Part shown: positions 16,501 through 26,200 of the stretch, in pieces
Numbering within the stretch: position 1 is the first letter of the stretch
Layout: each line of letters opens with the position of its first letter
NCBI GenBank assembly: GCA_034429275.1
Contig: DAOUFU010000160.1
Coordinates: forward strand, 1-63,579
Reading direction: 5' to 3'
DNA from: DAOUFU01 sp034429275
Lineage (GTDB): Bacteria; Chloroflexota; Anaerolineae; Aggregatilineales; Aggregatilineaceae
DNA length: 63,579 nt
Translations under genes and position numbers: made by a program
Notes under the pieces: model-generated
Told to the model about the DNA's origin: nothing
The model's database searches: none
What the model saw: the letters and a program-made list of their open reading frames with translations, nothing else

Positions 16501-18104
16501 CCACTCCGGGCGTCACGCTGATTTCGCCGCCGCCCCATCACGATATCTACTCCATCGAAGACCTGGCGCAGCTGATCTTCGACCTCAAAAACGCCAACCC
16601 CTACGCGCGGATCAGCGTCAAGCTGGTCTCCGAAGCGGGCGTGGGCACAGTTGCCGCCGGGGTCGCCAAAGCTCACGCCGACAATATCGTGATCAGCGGC
16701 TACGATGGCGGCACCGGGGCCAGCCCCATCAGTTCGATCAAACACGCTGGCCTGCCCTTCGAGCTGGGCATCGCGGAGACTCACCAGACCCTGGTGCTCA
16801 ACAATCTGCGCGGACGGGTGCGCCTGCAAACGGATGGCCAGCTCAAGACCGGGCGCGATGTTGTGCTGGCGGCGCTGTTGGGCGCGGAAGAGTTCGCCTT
16901 TGGCACTGCCTCGCTGATCGTGCTGGGCTGTGTCATGATGCGCAAATGTCATCTCAATACCTGTCCGGTCGGCGTCGCCACTCAAGACCCCGCACTGCGC
17001 TCACGCTTCACCGGCAAGGCCCAACACCTGATCAACTACTTCACCTTTTTGGCCCAAGAAATCCGCGAGATCATGGCGAGCCTGGGCATTCGCCGCTTCG
17101 ATGAGCTGGTCGGACGCACCGATCTGCTGACCATCCGGCCCACCGATCACTGGAAAGCGCGCACGGTCGATTTGAGCCGGATGCTTTACCGCTCAGCCCT
17201 GGCGGATCGTGTCGCGTCCTGCTGCGTGCAGGACCAGGTCCACAAGATCGACCAGGTGATGGATCGCACGCTGATCGCGCACGCCCGGCCCGCCTTGGAA
17301 CACGGCGAACCGGTTGAACTGGAGATGTCGATCACCAATGCGGACCGCGCGGTAGGCGCGATGTTGGGCGGCGAGATTTCGCGGCGCTATGGCGCAGAGG
17401 GCCTGCCCGATGACACGATCCGCATCACGCTGCGCGGCAGCGCCGGGCAGAGCTTCGGCGCTTTCGTGCCACGTGGGGTGACTCTGCGGCTCGAAGGCGA
17501 TGCCAACGACTATTTCGGCAAGGGGCTTTCTGGCGGGCGGCTGATCGCTGTGCCGCCAGCCGGCAGCACCTTTGCCGCCGAAGAGAACATCATCATCGGC
17601 AACACCGTGCTTTACGGCGCGACGGGCGGCGAGGCCTTCATTCGCGGCATGGCGGGCGAACGTTTCGCCGTGCGCAACAGCGGCGCGATAGCTGTCGTCG
17701 AAGGCACCGGCGATCACTGTGCCGAATACATGACCGGCGGGCGGATCATCGTCCTGGGACGGGTGGGGCGCAACTTCGCCGCAGGCATGAGCGGCGGAAT
17801 CGCCTACGTGCTCAACACCGATGGTAATTTCGCCTATTTCTGCAATCGCACGATGGTTGATCTCAGCCCTGCCTTCGATGTCGAGGACCAGGACTTCCTC
17901 AAAGAGTGGCTGCGCAAGCACATCGACTATACCGGCAGCACGCTGGCCCAGGCGGTGCTGGAGCGCTGGCACGAATATCTGCCGCGCTTCATCAAAGTGC
18001 TGCCGCTCGAATATAAGCGCGTCTTGCAAGAGCAGAAACTCAAGCAAACGAACGAGATGCTGGCCTTCATCCGCGAAGAAGAGCATTTGGAGGTAGCGTA
18101 CTGA
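13566..18104 (+). CDS. gltB: glutamate synthase large subunit
   Basis: The 1512-residue protein makes two glutamates from glutamine and 2-oxoglutarate with GltD. Domains: class-II glutamine amidotransferase (about 20-430) whose nucleophile is Cys20 in D-S-C-G-I-G-F-V-A, so a short propeptide is removed; a central domain; the FMN-binding synthase domain (about 790-1190) with G-Y-D-G-G-T-G-A-S and the 3Fe-4S cysteines C-V-M-M-R-K-C-H-L-N-T-C; and the C-terminal right-handed helix with G-G-x-x-x-x-G repeats. Start: an open frame extends to 13242, but the ATG at 13566 has GAAGGGAAGG five bases before it and matches the usual N-terminus (Y-T-L-P-E-D-Q-G-L-Y). Length is normal for the bacterial NADPH enzyme. 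The stop overlaps the gltD start (TGATG). Confidence 0.97.
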   Translation: MYTLPEDQGLYSRAHEHDSCGIGFVAHIKGSKSHDIIRRGMEVLERMTHRGAEGADNKTGDGAGIMLQLPHGYFRAEIADLPEPGTYGMGTVFLPRDPAAAAFCVQLFEEVIAREGLRIAGWRDVPVNSDVLGEIARSAEPVIRQIFIAGDTAALTDDTLERKLYVVRKQVENAVRASGREHTASFYITNLSTRTVIYKGMLMSEQLRQYFPDLSDPRLTSAIALVHSRFSTNTFPTWDLAQPFRFIAHNGEINTIQGNRFWIQARETSFESPLFGDDIKKLLPIIEPGKSDSASFDNVLELLVKAGRSLPHALMMLIPESFNHLNPIPEDLKFFYEYHSAFMEPWDGPASMLFCDGRIVGGTLDRNGLRPSRYVVTKDDLIVMGSEVGVQDFAPEQIAYKGRLMPGKLLLVDTEAGRIIPDAEIKERVSHQQPYREWLEKNRITFISLPPKPVQVGLPAEQLHTLHLAFGYSREDIETGLIPLLERHQEPVGSMGTDTPLAVFSDKPQRLFNYFKQSFAQVTNPPIDPIREELVMTLTSYIGKESNLLAETPKHCHMIQFKRPIFSNLDIHKLRNWGNPDFRVETISSVFPVAQGPAGLGPALDRLCQEAEQLVDEGCDFIIISDRGVDAEHAPIPSLLACSAVQHHLIRVQKRTRCALIIETGEAREVMHFALLFGYGASAVNPYGALATIHDLLKQGRLPHVENYLEAENIYFDAISKGILKVLSKLGISTLRSYHGSQTFEAIGLSQDVVDRYFTGTVSRIGGIGLDEIAQEALMHHAQGYVERPSLLPSDGIYQYRKGGERHAWNPEAIHLLQWAVRTGDYARFKEFTAYVDRFNQTPHVIRGLLDFKPQTPIPLDEVEPIEDILWRMTTGAMSFGSLGKEVHETIAIAMNTLGGRSNSGEGGEEPSRFVPDPDGTSRRSKIKQIASGRFGVTSYYLVNADELQIKIAQGAKPGEGGQLPGHKVDEIIARTRYSTPGVTLISPPPHHDIYSIEDLAQLIFDLKNANPYARISVKLVSEAGVGTVAAGVAKAHADNIVISGYDGGTGASPISSIKHAGLPFELGIAETHQTLVLNNLRGRVRLQTDGQLKTGRDVVLAALLGAEEFAFGTASLIVLGCVMMRKCHLNTCPVGVATQDPALRSRFTGKAQHLINYFTFLAQEIREIMASLGIRRFDELVGRTDLLTIRPTDHWKARTVDLSRMLYRSALADRVASCCVQDQVHKIDQVMDRTLIAHARPALEHGEPVELEMSITNADRAVGAMLGGEISRRYGAEGLPDDTIRITLRGSAGQSFGAFVPRGVTLRLEGDANDYFGKGLSGGRLIAVPPAGSTFAAEENIIIGNTVLYGATGGEAFIRGMAGERFAVRNSGAIAVVEGTGDHCAEYMTGGRIIVLGRVGRNFAAGMSGGIAYVLNTDGNFAYFCNRTMVDLSPAFDVEDQDFLKEWLRKHIDYTGSTLAQAVLERWHEYLPRFIKVLPLEYKRVLQEQKLKQTNEMLAFIREEEHLEVAY

Positions 18105-19534
18105 TGGGTGATCCACGCGGCTTCATCAAAATCGAACGTATCGAAAACCGCTATCGCCCGGTAGAAGAGCGAATCCTCGACTACCGCGAAGTGGAAACCC
18201 AGATGCCCCAGGATATGCGCCGCTTCCAGGCCGCGCGCTGTATGGACTGCGGCGTACCGTTCTGTCACTGGGGCTGCCCGGTCGGCAGCCTGATCCCCGA
18301 ATGGCAGGATCGCCTATACGCGGGTGACTGGAAAGGGGCCTACGACATCCTGGCCAAGACCAACAACTTCCCGGAATTCACCGGGCGGTTATGCCCTGCG
18401 CCGTGCGAATCCTCGTGTGTGCTGGGCATCAACGACGACCCGGTCTCCATCCGCGAGAATGAGTTGGCCGTGATCGAATATGCCTTTGAGGCGGGCTATG
18501 TCCAGCCCAGGCCGCCCCGCCAGCGCACCGACAAGCGCATCGCCGTCATCGGCAGTGGACCGGCGGGGATGGCCTGCGCCGATACGCTCAACCATCTCGG
18601 CCATCATGTGGTCTTGTTCGAGGCGTCGGATCGTGTGGGTGGCTATCTGCGCTATGGCGTGCCCGATTTCAAGCTCGAAAAGCGCTTCATCGATCGGCGC
18701 GTGGCGATCATGGAGCAGGAAGGGCTGGAGATTCGCACCGGGGTGCGCGTCGGCGTGGATATTTCCGCCGCCGAGCTGCGCCGTGATTTCGACGCCGTTT
18801 GTATCGCGGTTGGCGCACGCACCCCCCGCGATCTGCCCATCCCAGGGCGTGAGCTGCAGGGCATCCATTTTGCGATGGAATACCTGGAACAGCAGAACCG
18901 GGTCGTGAGCGGCGACATCATCCCGCCCGATGACCGCATCACCGCCGAGGGAAAGCATGTGATCGTGCTCGGCGGTGGCGATACCGGCTCGGACTGCATC
19001 GGGACTGCCAACCGTCAGCGCGCAGCCAGCATCACTCAGATCGAACTGCTGCCCGCGCCCCCGCGCCAGCGCACCGAGCGTGAGCCGTGGCCGCTCTATG
19101 CCCGGCTGTATAAGACTTCCAGCTCGCACTATGAAGGCTGCGAGCGAATGTTTAACATTCAGACCACCGCCTTTTTGCCGGATGAGACGGGCCGCCGGGT
19201 GAATAAGCTCACAGCGGTGCAGGTCGAATGGGGCAAGAGCACCAACGGCCACCACGCGATGACGGTCGTCCCCGACTCCGAGTTTGAGCTTCAGGCCGAT
19301 CTGGTGCTGCTGGCCCTCGGTTTTGTCCATGTCGAGCACGAAGGGCTGGTAGGCGATTTTGGCCTGGCACTCGACTCGCGTGGCAATATCGCGGTTGACG
19401 ACAAACTGCGCACCTCTGTTCCCGGTGTATATGCAGCGGGCGATGCTCACCGCGGCGCATCGCTGGTTGTGTGGGCTATCCATCATGGGCGCGCGGCAGC
19501 CGAGCACATCCACGCCGACTTGACCACACGCTGA
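18104..19534 (+). CDS. gltD: glutamate synthase small subunit
   Basis: The 476-residue NADPH-oxidising subunit supplies electrons to GltB. The N-terminal cysteine clusters C-M-D-C-G-V-P-F-C and C-P-A-P-C-E-S-S-C bind two 4Fe-4S centres. Next come an FAD-binding G-S-G-P-A-G-M-A motif (about residue 148), an NADPH-binding G-G-G-D-T-G-S-D motif near 290, and a C-terminal F-A-A-G-D-type motif seen as Y-A-A-G-D-A. Its start codon overlaps the gltB stop by one base, so the two are translated together. Size and motif order are normal for GltD. The downstream hairpin at 19573 probably ends the operon. Confidence 0.96.
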   Translation: MGDPRGFIKIERIENRYRPVEERILDYREVETQMPQDMRRFQAARCMDCGVPFCHWGCPVGSLIPEWQDRLYAGDWKGAYDILAKTNNFPEFTGRLCPAPCESSCVLGINDDPVSIRENELAVIEYAFEAGYVQPRPPRQRTDKRIAVIGSGPAGMACADTLNHLGHHVVLFEASDRVGGYLRYGVPDFKLEKRFIDRRVAIMEQEGLEIRTGVRVGVDISAAELRRDFDAVCIAVGARTPRDLPIPGRELQGIHFAMEYLEQQNRVVSGDIIPPDDRITAEGKHVIVLGGGDTGSDCIGTANRQRAASITQIELLPAPPRQRTEREPWPLYARLYKTSSSHYEGCERMFNIQTTAFLPDETGRRVNKLTAVQVEWGKSTNGHHAMTVVPDSEFELQADLVLLALGFVHVEHEGLVGDFGLALDSRGNIAVDDKLRTSVPGVYAAGDAHRGASLVVWAIHHGRAAAEHIHADLTTR

Positions 19535-19572
19535 CCTGCCGCACGCGGCCCCTATGATTTGCACTTCACTGG

Positions 19573-19605
19573 CACGACTTGCCCCTGGCAAGTCGTGTTC
19601 GTTCT
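19573..19605 (+). terminator. hairpin terminator after gltBD
   Basis: A perfect 11-base stem (CACGACTTGCC, CCT loop, GGCAAGTCGTG at 19573-19597) is followed by TTCGTTCT. The T tract is interrupted, so termination may be partial. Confidence 0.6.
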
Positions 19606-19692
19606 AGCTCGTCTTCCGGGGTATGCTTACAATCTGTCCATAGAATCAACAGGCAAGTTTTGCATTCTCATGATATAGAAAGGATTCCATTC

Positions 19693-20388
19693 ATGCAGGT
19701 TCTCGTCACCGGGGCCAACCGGGGAATCGGACTGGAACTGGTCCGGCAGCTTGTGAATCGCGGCGACCGGGTCTTTGCAGCCTGCCGACAGCCCGAGTCG
19801 GCCAGCGCACTGCACGCGCTCAAGGCGCAGCACGACGCAGCCCTCACGATCGTCCCGCTCGATGTCAGCGATCCGGCCAGCATTGCCGCCAGTTATGCAG
19901 AAGTCGCGCAGCACACCCACGCGCTGGATGTGTTGATCAACAATGCAGGGCTTTCGGCAGGCCAGGAACCGCTGGGCACGGTCACGCAGGAACATCTTCT
20001 GGCAGCGTACAAAGTCAATGCAGCGGGTCCGCTGCTGATGGTCCAGCAGTATCAGGATATGCTCAGCGCAGGTGAGGGCAAAAAGATCATCAACCTTTCC
20101 ACCGGCATCGCCTCGATCGGCAGCCGCGACAAAGGCGGCATGTACAGCTACACCGGCAGCAAGGCGGCGCTCAACATGCTCACCAAAAACCTGAGCCACG
20201 ACCTCGCACCGCTCGGAATCCTTGCCATTGTGCTCGATCCCGGTTGGGTGAAGACCGATATGGGCGGACCCAATGCCTGGATCACGCCGGAGGAGTCGGT
20301 CAGCGGGATACTCAAGTTGATGGATCGCCTCACACTGGCCGATACGGGTAAATTTTTCCACTATACCGGATCGGAAATTGTCTGGTAG
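19693..20388 (+). CDS. SDR-family short-chain dehydrogenase
   Basis: This 231-residue cytoplasmic oxidoreductase has the Rossmann cofactor motif T-G-A-N-R-G-I-G (about residues 6-13), the N-N-A-G structural motif, and the catalytic Y-T-G-S-K (Tyr about 153, Lys about 157). It most resembles the C-factor/carbonyl-reductase-like SDR group, with a P-G-W-V-K-T-D-M-G-G segment after the active site. The substrate is unknown. Start: ATG at 19693 with AGAAAGGA eight bases upstream; longer starts lack a ribosome site. The VOC gene follows after 32 bases on the same strand, so they may be co-transcribed. Confidence 0.9.
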   Translation: MQVLVTGANRGIGLELVRQLVNRGDRVFAACRQPESASALHALKAQHDAALTIVPLDVSDPASIAASYAEVAQHTHALDVLINNAGLSAGQEPLGTVTQEHLLAAYKVNAAGPLLMVQQYQDMLSAGEGKKIINLSTGIASIGSRDKGGMYSYTGSKAALNMLTKNLSHDLAPLGILAIVLDPGWVKTDMGGPNAWITPEESVSGILKLMDRLTLADTGKFFHYTGSEIVW

Positions 20389-20420
20389 AGCCGCGTCTCA
20401 TTCGCTAAGGAGCATAATTC

Positions 20421-21383
20421 ATGGCGGTCACAGGGTTGGCAGAAAAAGTCTTTGTGCAGGTCTGCATCATCGTGCGCGATGTTGAACATACGGCCCAGCG
20501 GTACGCCGCTATCCTCGGTTTGCCCGTGCCGGAGTTCCAGGTCACGCGAGAATACGCACACACCGAGGCAATCTACTATGGGCAGCCCACCGAAGCGCGG
20601 GCCAAAATCGCGTGTTGGGAGATCGGCAGGCTCCAGTTCGAGCTGTTACAGCCGCTCGATGAGCCGTCCGCCTGGATGGATTTTCTCAAGCAGCGCGGTG
20701 AGGGGATTCACCACGTGGCCTTCTTTGTACCCAATATGGATAGCGCTGCCGACTCGTTTGTCGCGGAGGGCTATCAAATTACCCAGCAGGGCTTGTTCAC
20801 CGGGCGGGGTGGAATGTACACCTACCTGGACACCGACCGCGACCTGGGCATTGTGATCGAGCTGCTGGAGCATTTCGGCGGCAACCCGGTGCTCAACGCG
20901 CCGCCATGCTCGCCAGACAAAGGCATCGGCACCGACATCGTGTGCCAGGTGGGGGTGATTGTGCGCAATATCGAGCGCACGGCTCAGCGCTGGTCGGATG
21001 TGCTGGGTGTGCCGCGCCCTCCAATCCTCACCACTGCCGGAGATGATGCGCCCAAGCCAACCTATAACGGTCAAGAAATCGACGCCACTGCCAGGCTGGC
21101 TTTCTTCGATTTTGGGCAGCTTCAGCTTGAACTGATCGAGCCGGACGGCCTCCCCAGCGTCTGGCAAGATTGGCTGAATGCTCATGGGGAAGGCGCGCAG
21201 CACATCGCCTTCCAGGTCAGTGATACACAGCGGGTGATCGATTACCTGGTGGGGCATGGGATCGCGGTAGCTCAGCAGGGCCTCTATGCTGACCGCAGCG
21301 GCGTGTATACCTATATGAACAGCCAGGACGTGCTGGGCACTACCATCGAACTGCTGGAAAATTTCCCGCAAAACCGGGCATAG
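20421..21383 (+). CDS. two-domain VOC (glyoxalase/methylmalonyl-CoA epimerase-like) protein
   Basis: This 320-residue protein is an internal duplication. Each half (about 8-150 and 170-315) starts Q-V-C-I-I-V-R-D-V-E or Q-V-G-V-I-V-R-N-I-E followed by T-A-Q-R and includes G-E-G-I-H-H-V-A-F or G-E-G-A-Q-H-I-A-F, the pattern of methylmalonyl-CoA-epimerase-type VOC domains. Metal ligands appear as His in H-H-V-A and Glu in V-I-E-L-L-E or T-I-E-L-L-E. The second domain has Gln in place of the first His of H-H (G-A-Q-H), so its site may differ. Start has AAGGAG about ten bases upstream. No pathway partner is adjacent, so the substrate is unknown. Confidence 0.85.
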   Translation: MAVTGLAEKVFVQVCIIVRDVEHTAQRYAAILGLPVPEFQVTREYAHTEAIYYGQPTEARAKIACWEIGRLQFELLQPLDEPSAWMDFLKQRGEGIHHVAFFVPNMDSAADSFVAEGYQITQQGLFTGRGGMYTYLDTDRDLGIVIELLEHFGGNPVLNAPPCSPDKGIGTDIVCQVGVIVRNIERTAQRWSDVLGVPRPPILTTAGDDAPKPTYNGQEIDATARLAFFDFGQLQLELIEPDGLPSVWQDWLNAHGEGAQHIAFQVSDTQRVIDYLVGHGIAVAQQGLYADRSGVYTYMNSQDVLGTTIELLENFPQNRA

Positions 21384-21394
21384 TTGCCTGATCC

Positions 21395-21435
21395 GGGTGT
21401 GGGAGCAGATCGCCTTCGCCTCCCACACCGGTTTT
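21395..21435 (+). terminator. rho-independent terminator after VOC gene
   Basis: GGTGTGGGAG (21396-21405) pairs with CTCCCACACC (21420-21429) across a 14-base loop, with additional outer C-G pairs, and is followed by GGTTTTCC. Confidence 0.75.
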
Positions 21436-21543
21436 CCCCTGAAAGTCGCTCACTGCCATCGCCGCCACGCGCTCCTTCAATTGGGCGAAGTGTAATGCGC
21501 TCATCTATAATCGCATGAAGCTTAGTCACAGGATGCGCCTCCA

Positions 21544-22839
21544 ATGTTGCCACGCCGATTTCCCGCCTACGTCCTGTCCGTCATAATGCTCGCCGTTATC
21601 TGGATAACCCCTGTCTCGCCGCCTGCCGCCTTCGCCGCCGGAAGTGCCCAGTCTGCGCCGGATATGACCCGTTCGGTGTTGTCTGCACTCAACCGGTGGC
21701 GTATCGACCAGCAGTTGTGGCCGCTCCGCCCCAATGCTGCTCTTGATGCTTTGGCCCTTGAGCAGGCCAGCTACCTGCAAAGCCTGGGCGATTCCCTGGC
21801 CGACGATCGAATTCACGTTGGGCCGGATGGAAGCGATCCGCCAGCACGGGCGCGCGCCGTCGGCTGGCCGAGCTACGGGCGCGATGACTTCACCGCCATC
21901 ACCGAGATCGGCAAAATCGGCCCGAATGCTCAGGACGCGATGGCCTTCTGGACTACCTCCAGCATCCATCTGCGCGCTATCAGCAACCCGGTATACCGCG
22001 AAATCGGGATCGCCGCGGTGCCACACCAATACGGCTACCTCACGATTGTGGTGCTTGGCGCGCGGCCCGATGTGCTGCCCGCGATGGTTGACAGCGCCAC
22101 CAGCACCCTCTACCTGAGCAACGAACGCTACCGGGGCAGTGCCGGGTTCAGTTACCTGGCCGGTGCGACTCAGGTCCGGCTGTTTGATGCCAGCGGTCGA
22201 CCTGTTCAAAGCACCTGGATCGACTGGCAGCCCTCGCTGCCGCTGCCTGCGGGCATAGGCAGCCCACTGGTCGTCGCCTATTCCGATGGCACGCGTCAGA
22301 CGGTCGCCGTCGTCGATCTTGAGCAGGACCGCATTGATGGCCCGGCAAACAGTGCTCTTCCTGTGGCAATTGCCCCACCCGGCCCGGTCTCCGAACCCAC
22401 GCATGCTCCCACGCCTACCCCTGCTGCTCGACCTCCCAACACGCCGACGCCCGCCGCAGGCCCTGCGGCCTCGCCGCCCAATGTCCGCATCATCTATGAC
22501 CCCCGCACGCTCGCCGTGGTCAATCTGAGCGAAAGCCGCCAGGATTGGACCGGGCTGGAACTGGTCCAGGGCGAGAAGCGGCTTACTGCGATGCGCTGGA
22601 ATACGTTGGGTGGATTTGCCGTGAATGCGGTCCCGCCGCGCGGCTGTATCCTGGCCATCGATCCTGCACTGGGTGCATCCGCCGGACCGCCGAGTCTTTG
22701 CACGAGCTTCTATGCCGAGATGCAGTTGGGCGCCAATGAGCGGTTCTGGGCCAATGGTCCCTTCGAGGTACAGATCAATGGGCAGGTGCTCGCAAGCTGC
22801 CCGGCACAAAACGGGCCATGTGAGTTTTCCCTGCCATGA
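21544..22839 (+). CDS. secreted CAP (SCP-like) domain protein
   Basis: The 431-residue product has a signal peptide ending near A-F-A-A-G. Residues about 45-185 form a CAP/SCP-like domain: L-N-R-W-R at its start, A-L-D-A-L-A-L-E-Q-A-S-Y-L-Q, a histidine in D-D-R-I-H-V-G, R-A-x-x-x-G-W, T-E-I-G, and S-S-I-H-L-R-A-I-S-N-P with Y-R-E-I-G-I-A. The two histidines and Glu of the CAP cavity seem present. A second beta-rich part follows, then a Pro/Thr linker (P-T-P-T-P-A-A-R-P-P) and a C-terminal beta domain with three cysteines. Such proteins are extracellular in Chloroflexota; a binding or protease role is not established. It is a single gene ahead of the PKD giant. Confidence 0.78.
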   Translation: MLPRRFPAYVLSVIMLAVIWITPVSPPAAFAAGSAQSAPDMTRSVLSALNRWRIDQQLWPLRPNAALDALALEQASYLQSLGDSLADDRIHVGPDGSDPPARARAVGWPSYGRDDFTAITEIGKIGPNAQDAMAFWTTSSIHLRAISNPVYREIGIAAVPHQYGYLTIVVLGARPDVLPAMVDSATSTLYLSNERYRGSAGFSYLAGATQVRLFDASGRPVQSTWIDWQPSLPLPAGIGSPLVVAYSDGTRQTVAVVDLEQDRIDGPANSALPVAIAPPGPVSEPTHAPTPTPAARPPNTPTPAAGPAASPPNVRIIYDPRTLAVVNLSESRQDWTGLELVQGEKRLTAMRWNTLGGFAVNAVPPRGCILAIDPALGASAGPPSLCTSFYAEMQLGANERFWANGPFEVQINGQVLASCPAQNGPCEFSLP

Positions 22840-23207
22840 CGAAGCGCTCTGTGACGGTGTCTGGTCTCCACGAGTTTGGAAGACACTTCCGACCTTGTGG
22901 AGGCTGTTTGTCTGGTGCAAAGCAACCGATCGCGCCCAAAATCTAGAAAGAGTGCGATCAATAGTTTAATTCATGTATGATCCCATGAGCATTATTATCA
23001 GCAGGCGGGTTTCGTGCGCAGCGGGCTGATTCATCCACCCCGCCCGAATTTGCCGAATCAAACGACCCTCTCAACACCTGATGCACGACTAATGCATTGT
23101 CCGAAGCGTTCTATTCGTACGTCAATTACGAAAAAGGTAAATAGCCCGTGTAAATCACCTTTATCTCGCCCTTGTTCGAAACCATGAGTCATTAAGGAGA
23201 CCACTTG
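22840..23207 (+). other. upstream region of the PKD-repeat gene
   Basis: This 368-base gap turns AT-richer toward the PKD gene, as expected for a promoter region. It holds an inverted repeat with GATCGC (22928-22933) and GCGATC (22954-22959) arms, and a weaker AAAGGT/ACCTTT repeat (23133-23162). Neither has a T run. No RNA gene or ORF stands out. Confidence 0.35.
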
Positions 23208-26200
23208 ATGAGAGGGAAGGGACTAAACAAGCAGACCCTGACTATCGCAGCAGCAGCGTTTGCACTTTTGGTGGCCGCAGTCCTGGCCTTTGGCGAGGAT
23301 CTTGGCCTCTATGGCACGGCTGGCGATGAAGACCAGTGCGCTAACATCGACGGCGTGCAGTCCAGCGTGCCCGATGGAATGATCAAAGATGGGGACAACT
23401 GTATCCCCGATCCCAACATCGTCGCGCAGGCGGATAACGATGGAGATGGGGTCGTCAACGCGAACGATGCCTGCCCGGATCAAGGGGATCAGGGCTATGG
23501 TATCGACGCCACCGGCTGCCCGCTGCCACCTCCGCCCCCGCCCGATGCCGACAGTGACGGCGTGCCCGATGACACCGACGCCTGCCCGAACCAGGGCGAC
23601 CAGGGTTACGGCCTCGACGCCACCGGCTGCCCCACCCCGGCTCCGCAGCCCATGGTGCAGGCTGCCGTCAATGCAGGCTTTGAGGCCACCATCGGCGGCG
23701 ATGGCACCGTCCAGTTCACCGATACCAGTTCCGCCACCGGCGGATTGACCATTTCCTCTTGGGCTTGGAATTTTGGCGATGGGGAAACCGATAGCCAGCA
23801 AAATCCATCTCACAAATACGCTTCGGCAGGCACCTACACCGTCACGTTAACCGTCACTGCCAATGATGGCACGACGTCCACTGCGACCGGCCAGGTGACC
23901 ATCACCGAGAGCCAGGTGCCGACGACGCGCTGCGCCTTCAGCATCGTGCTGGTCAACGACACTGTGCCGCTGACCGTGAACTTTGTGAACGAAAGTTCCA
24001 ATGTCACCAGCTACAGTTGGAACTTTGGCGATGGCTCGCCAGCCAGCGCCGAAGTAAACCCCAGCCATGTCTATCAGGCCGTGGGCACCTACGATATTGT
24101 GCTAACCTGCACCAGCCCTGTCGGAACCCTGACCGCCAACGGCCAGGTGAGCGCTACCCAAAGCCAGGCCCAGACCCCGTTGGTCGCCCAGTTCACCGCG
24201 ACCCCGGCCACCGGTCCAGCTCCGCTCAGTGTGCAGTTCACCAATACCAGCCAGGGCAATCCGGTTAGCTGGTCGTGGAACTTCGGCGATGGCACCACCA
24301 GCACCGATCAAAACCCGGTGCATACCTTCTCGGCAGTCGGGGTATATACCATCACCCTGACCGTCACCAACCAGGCCGGGCAGACGGCGACCGCCACCGG
24401 TACGATTGAAGTTGTGGCCCAGCCGGTCGCGCCTGTGCCGGACTTCACCGCGTCACCACGCTCCGGCAACGCGCCGCTGACCGTCACCGTAGCGGATGCG
24501 ACTGTCGGCACGGTCACCTCGTGGTCGTGGACCTTCGGCGATGGCGTGGGGACGGCCACCGGCCCCGGTCCGCATACCTATACGTACCAGTCGGTCGGCA
24601 CTTACACCATCACCCTGACGGTGAACGGGCCGAACGGCGGCGGCACCGCGACCAAGCAGATCGTGGTCATTCCGGCAGGCGCAGTTGTGGATGCGCAGTT
24701 CACCTACCAGGTGACAGGCGCGGTGACCGGCGGCTATCAGGTCTGCTTCACCGATGCCAGCGTCGGGCCGGTCGCCAGCCGGTCGTGGGCTTTCGGTGAT
24801 TCGGCTAACGGCACCAGCACCGAAACCAACCCCTGCTACGTTTACGCAGCCCAGGGCAACTACCCGGTCACGCTCTCTGTGACGGGCACGGGTGGTGAAA
24901 CCTCGACGGCCAGCAAACTGGTCGCGGTCTTCGTGGGCCTCGATGCGCCCAAAGCCGCCTTCACCGTCAACAGCACCTCGCTGGAGGTCGGCCAACAGGT
25001 GATCACGACCAATCAAAGCACGGGCGTGATTAGCAGCTTCGCCTGGGACTTTGGCGATGGCACCACCAGCACCGAACAAAACCCGACTCACACCTACGCT
25101 CAGGCGGGCACGTTCACCATCTCGTTGCGCGTGACCGGCCCTGGTGGAACCTCGGAAGCCGCCACCACCCAGGTGACTGTTGGCCTGCCGACCGTCTCGT
25201 GCCAGATCAGCGGTTCAACCACGGTGAACTACTTCGACACCCGCACTTTCACGGCCAATGTCACCGGTTTAGGTGGGCGCGCTGCCACCATGGAGTGGAC
25301 CTTCAACGGCCAGACGACCACCGGGCAGAGCTTCAGCCAGCAGTTTACCCAGGCAGGCTCGTTCCCGCTGAGTCTTAATGTCGTTTTTGAGGGCCAGGTG
25401 CTTTGCTCGGCCAGCACAACGATCACCGTCCGGGAAGACAGCCTGGAATGCTCGTTCGGCGGCGATACCACCCCGCGCCTGGACCAGCGGGTGACTTATA
25501 ACGGCAGCATCAGCGGCCTGAACGGGCGCACCATCGCCTCGCAGGGCTGGACACTGGCAGGATCGTCCGTTGGCAGCGGCAGCTCGTGGACCAATACCTG
25601 GAACTCACCTGGTCCCTTCGACCTGACGTACTCAGTCACACTCTCTGACGGCGCAACGTGTGAGGCTACGCGAACCATCACAGTCAGCGACAGCACGCTC
25701 GAATGCTCGATCTCCGGCAGTACGACTGTGAACCCGTTCGAGACACGGACGTATCAGCTCAGCATCGGCGGTTCGACCACCGGCGTGACCTATAACTGGA
25801 CCGTGAATGGTCAGCCCGCCGGGACTACCCGCAACATCAGCTACACCTTCGGCGAAGGCGGCATCACCTACACCTTCACCGCCGAAATCCTGAAGGACGG
25901 GCAGGTCGCCTGTAGCGCTTCGCGCACTGTGACGACACGCAGCCAGGACGCTTTGACTTGCTCTATCGGCGGGGCAAAAGATATGCTGCTGGGCGAGGTC
26001 TCCAACCTCACCGGCAACGTGAGCAACCTGTACAGCCGGACGGCCACCTATGAGTGGAAGGTCGGCGATACGGTAATCGGCTCCGACCAGAACATGGGCA
26101 GTTACACCTGGAGCGCCTCAGGCAGTTACCTGGTGACCTTCACCGTCACGCCGTCGTCCGGTTCACCGTGTGTATCGACACGAACAATCAAGGTGCTCGA

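Noticed and set aside
15786..16985. 399-codon minus-strand ORF inside gltB
   Set aside because: It mirrors the coding strand of a conserved GC-rich gene in an antisense frame, has no ribosome site and matches no family.
18389..19591. 400-codon minus-strand ORF across gltD
   Set aside because: It is an antisense shadow of gltD with low-complexity composition and no start signal.
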